Origin: Chrysochromulina parva
Taxonomy: Eukaryota; Haptophyta; Prymnesiales; Chrysochromulinaceae
DNA length: 22,141 nucleotides
Assembly: GCA_002887195.1 (NCBI GenBank)
Contig: PJAB01000680.1
Span: 1-22,141, forward strand
Direction of reading: 5' to 3'
This document shows positions 17,583 to 22,141 of the stretch, one piece after another. Positions within the stretch are counted from its first letter, which is position 1. The number at the start of each line of letters is the position of its first letter. A program made the translations under genes and the position numbers. The notes under the pieces are model-generated. The model searched no databases, was not told the DNA's origin, and was given only the letters and a program-made list of their open reading frames with translations.

Positions 17583-17601
17583 CAGTGAGTCAAACTCACT
17601 G
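17583..17601. repeat. 8-bp perfect hairpin with 3-nt loop
   Basis: CAGTGAGT, loop CAA, ACTCACTG. It contains TGAGTCA, the usual AP-1/GCN4-type bZIP site, but a single short site proves little. Confidence 0.35.
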
Positions 17602-17872
17602 ACACACGCTCCGCACTCGCACTCACACACACACATGCTGTGCAACACTCGCACACACACACACGCTGTGTGCACCTCCTTACGCACCCACTACGCTGCC
17701 TCCCCGTCTCAAAGCGAATCGGCTCCGCTGCCCTCGGTCAAGACAAGTAATGAGTACTCGCTCGTGTTCCATCGATGCACTTATTCGATGCGAAACACAA
17801 CTCCCCCGCAAGTCCAGATGGATACAGTCACATCATGCTCGATCGGCTCACCAAAGCCCGCTTTGGCTTTTC

Positions 17873-19778
17873 TCAGAGCGTGCCGCACGCATGCTGCTGG
17901 CAGTGCGGGATGTCATGGATGGCATACCCGCCCCGATCGCGCTTGCAGTCTCTGGCAGGCTGCTCCATATCCTTGCAGCAGCCCTTGTAGGTGATGCCGC
18001 CGACGCCCGCGGAGAAGTCGTCCATGCCACACGTCTCATGCCACCAATAATTGGGGACCCAGATGACCTCACCCGGCTGCTGCACACACTCGAGGGTACT
18101 CGTCCGCCGACTGGCCTGATGTGGCCTGCACTGGTCGGCCGGATCGCGCACATGGCGTGCCATCATCTCGGGCGGTTCGGTCTCGCTGTGATGATATCGG
18201 AGCAGCAGGAAGCAGCGCGAGGCAATCAGCATGCAATGAAGGAGGCAATCAGCAAGGGGGAAGCAGCGCGATGAGTGGCATCATCAGAGGCGATGAGTGG
18301 CGACCGGATGCAATCAGTGTCCAATCACCTGTCCGGATGCAATCAGTGTCCAATCGCCAATCACCTGTCCGGATGCAGAAGCCAGCGCTTCCGTCCGACG
18401 ACCGCCGCGAACCACGACGCCGGGTGATTCTCAGGCGGCACGCCCACGCCGAGCCCCGAACCAATCCCCATTTGGAAGGTGCTCATGGGCTGGAAGTAGG
18501 GGGGCACGTGATACGAGCCCTTGGCAATCTGGGGCGAGGGAAGCAATGAGGAGGGCAATTAGGACGGCAATTAGGGAAGCAATGAGGAGGGCAATTAGGA
18601 CGGCAATTAGGGAAGCAATGAGGAGGGCAATTAGGACGGCAATTAGGGAAGCAATGAGGAGGGCCAACATGACACAAACATACGATGCCACGATCTGGAA
18701 GTCATGAGGCAATTATGACGCAATCATATGATGCCACGATCTGGGCAATCATCACGAGGCAATCTCGATGCAATCTCGATGCAATCTGAGGCCATCACGA
18801 GGCCATCAAGAGGTCATCAAGAGGCAATCACGAGGCAATCACCTGCTCGAATAGGAAGGGAGAGTACGGCCGCCATGGGTCCGAATAGCATGCATGAGCA
18901 GGGTAGACGGCGTGCCCCATGTGGTACTTTCCCTCCCAAGCAAGCAACTCGCCCAGGCTCTTATTGTACGTGTCGTGCAGTTGGAAAGGGCTGTGGAAAT
19001 GCTCTTGCAGGATCACGTCGCGGGTCCATCCTTGCAGATTGGTCCAATTATTGGTGAGGCCGTCGATGATGAAAGGCCACTCAGCCGTCTCGAGCAGCTC
19101 GCGTGTCACCTGCCACAGTGCGACGCGCTGCAGTGAGCACTTGCATGCAAGGCCACTCAGCCTCCTTGAGCAGCTCGCGCGTCGCCTGCCATCAGCGGCA
19201 ATTACTATAGAACGAGGCCATCAAAGGCCATCAGAGGCAATCAGTGGCCTCTAGTCGCAGCCACCTCGGTCTTCCGAGCGTCCATTCGCCACAGGTCGCA
19301 TCCCTTCGTCTTGTACGCCCCCGGCAGCTTGAAGCGCCCGGTCTTGGGAGACCCTTCCATCCCAGCTCCCACGTGCGAGGGATCAATGTACCTGTGGGTA
19401 TCGGGCTCGTCACGGGCTCGTCAGTGTTTCGTCAGGGTTCGTCACGAGCTCGTCAGTGTTTCGTCAGGGTTCGCCCTCGTGCGAGGGATGAAGGCACCGT
19501 TGGTGGGCAGGAGGGTTCGGCAGTGTTTCGTCAGGGTTCGTCACGAGTTCGTCAGTGTTTCGTCAGGGTTCGCCCTTCGAATGTACCGTTCGTGCTCGGG
19601 AATGTGGGACCACGCGTGCATCTCGGCAGGGACGTTGATGCCGGCTGCGATGGCCTCGCTCAGGGTCATCATCCCTGGAGGGGGGCTGGATCTCGTGCTC
19701 GTGCCGCCCTGGGCGCCCATGCCCCCCATGCCCCCCCTTCCCCCCATGCCCCCCATGCCCCCCATTCCCCCCATTCCA

Positions 19779-19813
<35 letters not shown>

Positions 19814-21631
19814 ACCCTTCTGCGCGCCTCCGGCCTCAATTCCAACCGACTGCATGTCCTCAACCACCTCCTCAACCTCCACGAGGTCTGATGGATCGAA
19901 GATGATCGGCGTGTGCCTGTCGGGCAACGGCTGGTCCGGAAGGTCCACCTGATGAGGGAGGCAATCAAGGACGTGGTCCGCCTGATGAGGGAGGCAATCA
20001 AGGACGTGGTCCACCTGATGAGGGAGGCAATCAAGGACGTGGTCCGCCTGATGAGGGAGGCAATCAAGGACGTGGTCCACCTGATGAGGGAGTCAGCCAG
20101 AGAGCATCAAGCGCATACCTCCGGCCCATAAGAGGGCGTCCATTCAATTGGCGGCCTCTCGCTCCGAAGCGCAAAGTTCTTCTCTTGCCCCGGCAGCCAC
20201 AACTGGCCGCCCAGGCCTATCGTATAAGGGTCGAGGTTGCAGGTGGCATGCCACCAATTGTCTGGAACCCAAATCGTCTCACCCGGCAGCATCAAGCAGT
20301 GCTCGACACCCTCGGCCTTCGCGGTGACATAGTCAATGCGCCCGTTGTGCTCGCACTCTCGGTTCGAGGGGCGCGGCAGGTGCGGCGCCGCCACGTGCCA
20401 CAGCTTGGCACCCGAGACGAGCCCGAGCCATGCAGCCCCATGTTGCATCACCTGTGGGGAGAGGCGCCGTGGTGAGCACTTGCATGCCATATGAGCCATG
20501 CAGCCCCATGTTTCATCACCTGTGCTCGCGAGAAGATGCAATCAGACGCACTCAGACGCACTCGGACGCACTCAGACGCAATCACCTGAACGCCGCGGTG
20601 GCCTCCTCCAAAGGAGAAGACGCGGCACTGTGACGCGCACTCAAACACCTCCGGGTGCGAGTACTCGGTGCCGAGGTCACTGAGGAGCTCATCCTCCTTG
20701 GCGCCCTTGCCGAATTCGTCCAGTACGATGATGTGCTCCGATTCGGTATGCTGCACGAGCTCCGCCACGGAGATGGACGCACCCGACGTGTGCACGTCTA
20801 CCGGCGGGACCATCTCTGCGGCGCGTGTCCATCCGAACCCCGCGCGCTTGGCCAGCACACGATGGTGGCCAAAGCGCGCCGAGAAGGCACGCGGGTCTGC
20901 ATGGAACGGGGGGGGGAAAGCAACATACAATCAGCAGGCAATCACTACGCAGTCAAGCCGCAAACAAACAACAAGCAACACGCACCAGTCCAATTGCGCC
21001 GAGCAATCCAGTCGTCGATCATGCCGGTGATGATCGTGGGCCTTTCGAAGAGCGCTTGCCTCTCCTCGAGGCTGAGATTCCGCAGCTCGCCGTAGCTGAT
21101 GCGCTGCAGTTCACACTTGACCAGCTTGCCTCCGGCTGTCAGTCCGTCGTGACGTGGCCTGAGGAACTTGGCCTCGCGGCCCCCGGCTCGTGCCACGCGC
21201 CGGAGCTTCCGAGGCGCGCGCGCGCACTGCCGTGCAGGCGCCTCGACACTCAGTGCGCCGCCGCCTTGCTCCTTGCGCTGGAGCTCGATGCGTAACCTCT
21301 GTCGGACACGTATACACCGGAGCGTGTGACAGTCGGGATACAATTGGTCGACCGCCTTTGAGGCGCTCGAGGCGCTGCCCGCCGTTGTGAGGGCGCTGTT
21401 CGAGCTGTAGGAACGCGCTTCCTTGGCGGCCGCGCGCTCTTCCCATGTGCTGAAGCCCTCCGCACCCGGATAGCAAGCATGTGTGGTCTCAGGGCAGTCT
21501 CTGCATTCGTACGACACGTCTCCGTTGAGCTCGGTGCACGGCGAAGTGCACCACGGCTCGCACACCGCTCGCGTGAGCGTCCCGAGAGATAATAAGAGTG
21601 CCTTGAGTAGCATGATCTCAGACTTTTTCAT
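17873..21631 (-). CDS. Secreted double JmjC/cupin-8 protein with Cys-rich ends; 8 exons
   Basis: Exons 21631-20986, 20896-20586, 20451-20119, 19948-19587, 19391-19265, 19109-18843, 18528-18365 and 18185-17873 give 840 aa, all phases matching. A signal peptide (about 1-25) precedes a Cys-rich motif (EPWCTSPCTELNGDVSYEC). Module 1 (about 180-405) has RPTIITGMIDDW, FSFGGGHRGVQ, VMQHGAAWLGLVSGAKLW and GETIWVPDNWWHATCNL (His387). A linker with about ten Met-Gly-Gly units (475-505) leads to module 2 (about 594-800): VTRELLETAEWPFIIDGLTN, PPENHPASWFAAVVGRKRWL and GEVIWVPNYWWHETCGM (His786). JmjC proteins are iron/2-oxoglutarate oxygenases. Where the first iron ligand should stand, I see Met321-x-His and Glu715-x-His, so activity is doubtful. 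The C-terminus is again Cys-rich. Likely ER or secreted. The two modules could belong to two genes, but the phases support one. Confidence 0.7.
18186..18364 (-). repeat. Intron with repeated upstream-exon end
   Basis: The exon end and donor (GCATCCGGACAG/GTGATTGG, around 18365) recur inside the intron as GATTGCATCCGGACAGGTGA (around 18330) and a decayed third copy ending in GGTCGCC (around 18300). The acceptor chosen is ATCACAG at 18186, which restores phase; other AGs nearby are possible. Confidence 0.5.
18540..18663. repeat. 36-bp tandem repeat in a JmjC intron
   Basis: Three full copies and a 16-bp partial copy of a unit starting GAAGCAATGAGGAGGGCAAT (18540, 18576, 18612, 18648), essentially identical to one another. 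It lies in the 314-nt intron 18529-18842, next to the acceptor. Other TGATTGCC-type units fill the donor side. Confidence 0.85.
19110..19264 (-). mobile_element. Intron ending in introner copy 4 (19110-19185)
   Basis: The donor-side part (19264-19186) is a TGATTGCC/TGATGGCC-class intron ending in GATGGCAG. It is followed by a 37-nt copy (32/37) of the next exon start, now beginning GCGACGCG, then the core TTGCATGCAAGTGCTCACTG, and the working acceptor GTGGCAG. It appears to be an introner placed at an older splice junction. Confidence 0.65.
19392..19586 (-). repeat. Intron with GACGAACCCTGACGAAACACT repeats
   Basis: 195-nt intron. On the plus strand the unit AGTGTTTCGTCAGGGTTCG recurs about four times (19421, 19455, 19521 and 19553), with GTCACGAGCTCGTC or close variants between some copies. 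Both intron start (GTACATTCG) and next exon start (GTACATTGA) share GTACATT, and a second internal copy resembles the exon (CCTTCATCCCTCGCACGAGG). Confidence 0.65.
19949..20118 (-). repeat. Intron built from four 33-bp donor-acceptor units
   Basis: A 38-nt leader (GTATGC to CATCAG) is followed by four units of 33 bp at 20080-20048, 20047-20015, 20014-19982 and 19981-19949. Each begins G(T/C)GGACCACGTCC and ends CCTCATCAG; starts alternate GT, GC, GT, GC. The next exon begins GTGGACC. Every unit looks like a minimal intron, and every junction is AG/G(T/C). The units are open in frame (11 codons each). Confidence 0.75.
20452..20585 (-). mobile_element. Double intron: TGATTGCG intron plus introner copy 5
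   Basis: 20585-20520 (66 nt) is a GTGATT...GAGCACAG intron. It is followed at 20519-20452 (68 nt) by a copy of the next exon start (26 of 27 nt identical, GTGATGAAACATGGGGCTGC...), the core GGCATGCAAGTGCTCACCAC, and CCCCACAG. Splicing only the first part leads to a frameshift and early stop, so both parts must go to give GVQ/VMQHGAAWL. Confidence 0.7.
20897..20985 (-). other. First intron of the JmjC gene
   Basis: 89 nt, GTGCGT to CATGCAG, with an unusual C9 tract just upstream of the acceptor. Splicing joins NWT to DPRAFSARFG. Confidence 0.6.
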
Positions 21632-21790
21632 GTGGCCGACGGTGTGGGGGCAGATCTTGCCGACGAAGAGGTGAAGAAAAAGGGGGGCGCCGCGCCCGCC
21701 CTCGCTCGGTTCTTCTGCGCGTGGTGGTGTGAATGCGGCGTGAATGTAGGATTTTGGACTTTGAAAACCGCCAGAACACGCGGGGGCAGA
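21632..21790. promoter_or_regulatory. Short intergenic region upstream of the JmjC gene
   Basis: 159 bp between the JmjC start and the end of the membrane-protein gene, both on the minus strand. It must hold the JmjC promoter and the neighbour's 3' end. No TATA box is visible. Confidence 0.35.
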
Positions 21791-22141
21791 TCAGCCCGTC
21801 GGAGTGGGCGGCACCAGCCGGGCTGTTGCCCCGTCATTCGTCGACTGGCCGCTCACGAAGTATCCAATCATCGCGAGCACGAGCCATGTTGTGCCCGCGA
21901 CGAGGAAGTACGCGCACAGGATTGCTCCAGAGACCAGACCCGACGCGATGATGGCCACGCCACCAAGGTAGGCGATCGCCGGCAGCAAGCAGCCCATCAA
22001 TGAGATCCAACGCGCTGGCGGCCAAGTCGGCCGACAGAGAGCGATGGCAGCGGAGAGCGCTGCCAAAGGGAACACGACGATGCCGCTATCGAAGCGTTTC
22101 AGGCCGAAGTTGAGGTAGACGGACCAGAAAACGAAGGGTGT
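21791..22141 (-). CDS. C-terminal part of a multi-span membrane protein (runs off right edge)
   Basis: The frame is open from the window edge for 117 codons, of which 116 are coding. The visible part starts FVFWSVYLNFGLKRFDSGIV and has about four hydrophobic spans: one after FDSGIV, a second in WISLMGCLLPAIAYLGGVAI, a third in GLVSGAILCAYFLVAGTTWL, with a short hydrophilic tail. The 'LNFGLKRFDSGIVVFP' stretch faintly recalls the 'LNKALxxFDTSLVxPI' repeat of NIPA-type magnesium transporters or other DMT proteins, but the similarity is weak. I would call it an unknown membrane protein. Confidence 0.45.
   Translation of the reverse strand, partial: TPFVFWSVYLNFGLKRFDSGIVVFPLAALSAAIALCRPTWPPARWISLMGCLLPAIAYLGGVAIIASGLVSGAILCAYFLVAGTTWLVLAMIGYFVSGQSTNDGATARLVPPTPTG

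Larger units (their letters stand above)
16973..17872. promoter_or_regulatory. Intergenic, upstream of the ANTH-kinase gene; hairpins and CA repeats
   Basis: 900 bp between two minus-strand genes. From about 17030 to 17530 base composition is richer in A+T than the surroundings. It contains a nested hairpin (17463-17504), a perfect hairpin with TGAGTCA (17583-17601), and CA-rich tracts (about 17615-17675). No snRNA, tRNA or coding signal was recognised. Confidence 0.4.

Noticed and set aside
17536..17994. Plus-strand ORF rich in Thr/His
   Set aside because: It is a translation of CA-rich microsatellite sequence and of the antisense of the last JmjC exon.
18431..18712. Minus-strand hydrophobic ORF with repeated LIASLIAVLIAL
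   Set aside because: It is a translation of the 36-bp tandem repeat in an intron. The apparent membrane segments are an artefact of the repeat.
19949..20080. CRISPR-like array of 33-bp repeats (also the 36-bp array at 18540-18663)
   Set aside because: Units are contiguous with no unique spacers, and both arrays sit inside introns of a eukaryotic gene.

Overview
This window is nuclear DNA from a eukaryote, most likely a unicellular alga with a secondary plastid; a haptophyte fits best, and a GC-rich heterokont such as a pelagophyte is the main alternative. The evidence is GC-rich spliced genes with GT-AG and some GC-AG introns and no operons; a transporter whose N-terminus looks like a signal peptide followed by an Ala/Phe plastid-targeting motif; two flagellar-type proteins; an ELM1 (DUF1022) protein; and secreted JmjC/cupin proteins. 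The assignment is inferred from gene content, with no database search.

Left part (1-8257): the 5' part of a Skp1-like gene (-); a gentisate-dioxygenase-like bicupin (-) that shares a 200-bp divergent promoter with a small Tudor-like gene (+); a four-exon MFS transporter (-); a SAXO-like axonemal protein (+); and a CIMIP2/FAM166-like flagellar protein (-) whose single intron carries a tRNA-like sequence in antisense.

Middle (8602-13577): a three-exon ELM1-family gene (+), an FkbM-type methyltransferase (-), and a three-exon unknown protein (+) with a 42-bp tandem repeat encoding a Pro/Ser-rich linker.

Right part (14029-22141): two long minus-strand genes rebuilt by splice-phase matching. One joins an ANTH phosphoinositide-binding domain to a CAMK-like protein kinase (6 exons, 740 aa). 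The other is a secreted protein with a Cys-rich N-terminus and two JmjC/cupin modules joined by a Met-Gly-Gly linker (8 exons, 840 aa). The C-terminal part of a multi-span membrane protein runs off the right edge.

The most striking content is in the introns. A short element with the core TTGCATGCAAGTGCTCAC, followed by a CGGCGCC block and a CACAG acceptor, occurs in at least five introns. In four of them the intron begins with a clear, diverged copy of the first 17-38 nt of the downstream exon. One further copy lies backwards inside an ELM1 exon, where it is translated. A second intron class is built from repeated TGATTGCC/TGATGGCC units ending in CATCAG and also carries exon duplications, in two places expanded to tandem 33-bp arrays of splice sites. 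Together these look like active introner-type intron gain. All exon boundaries were read by eye and need transcript support.
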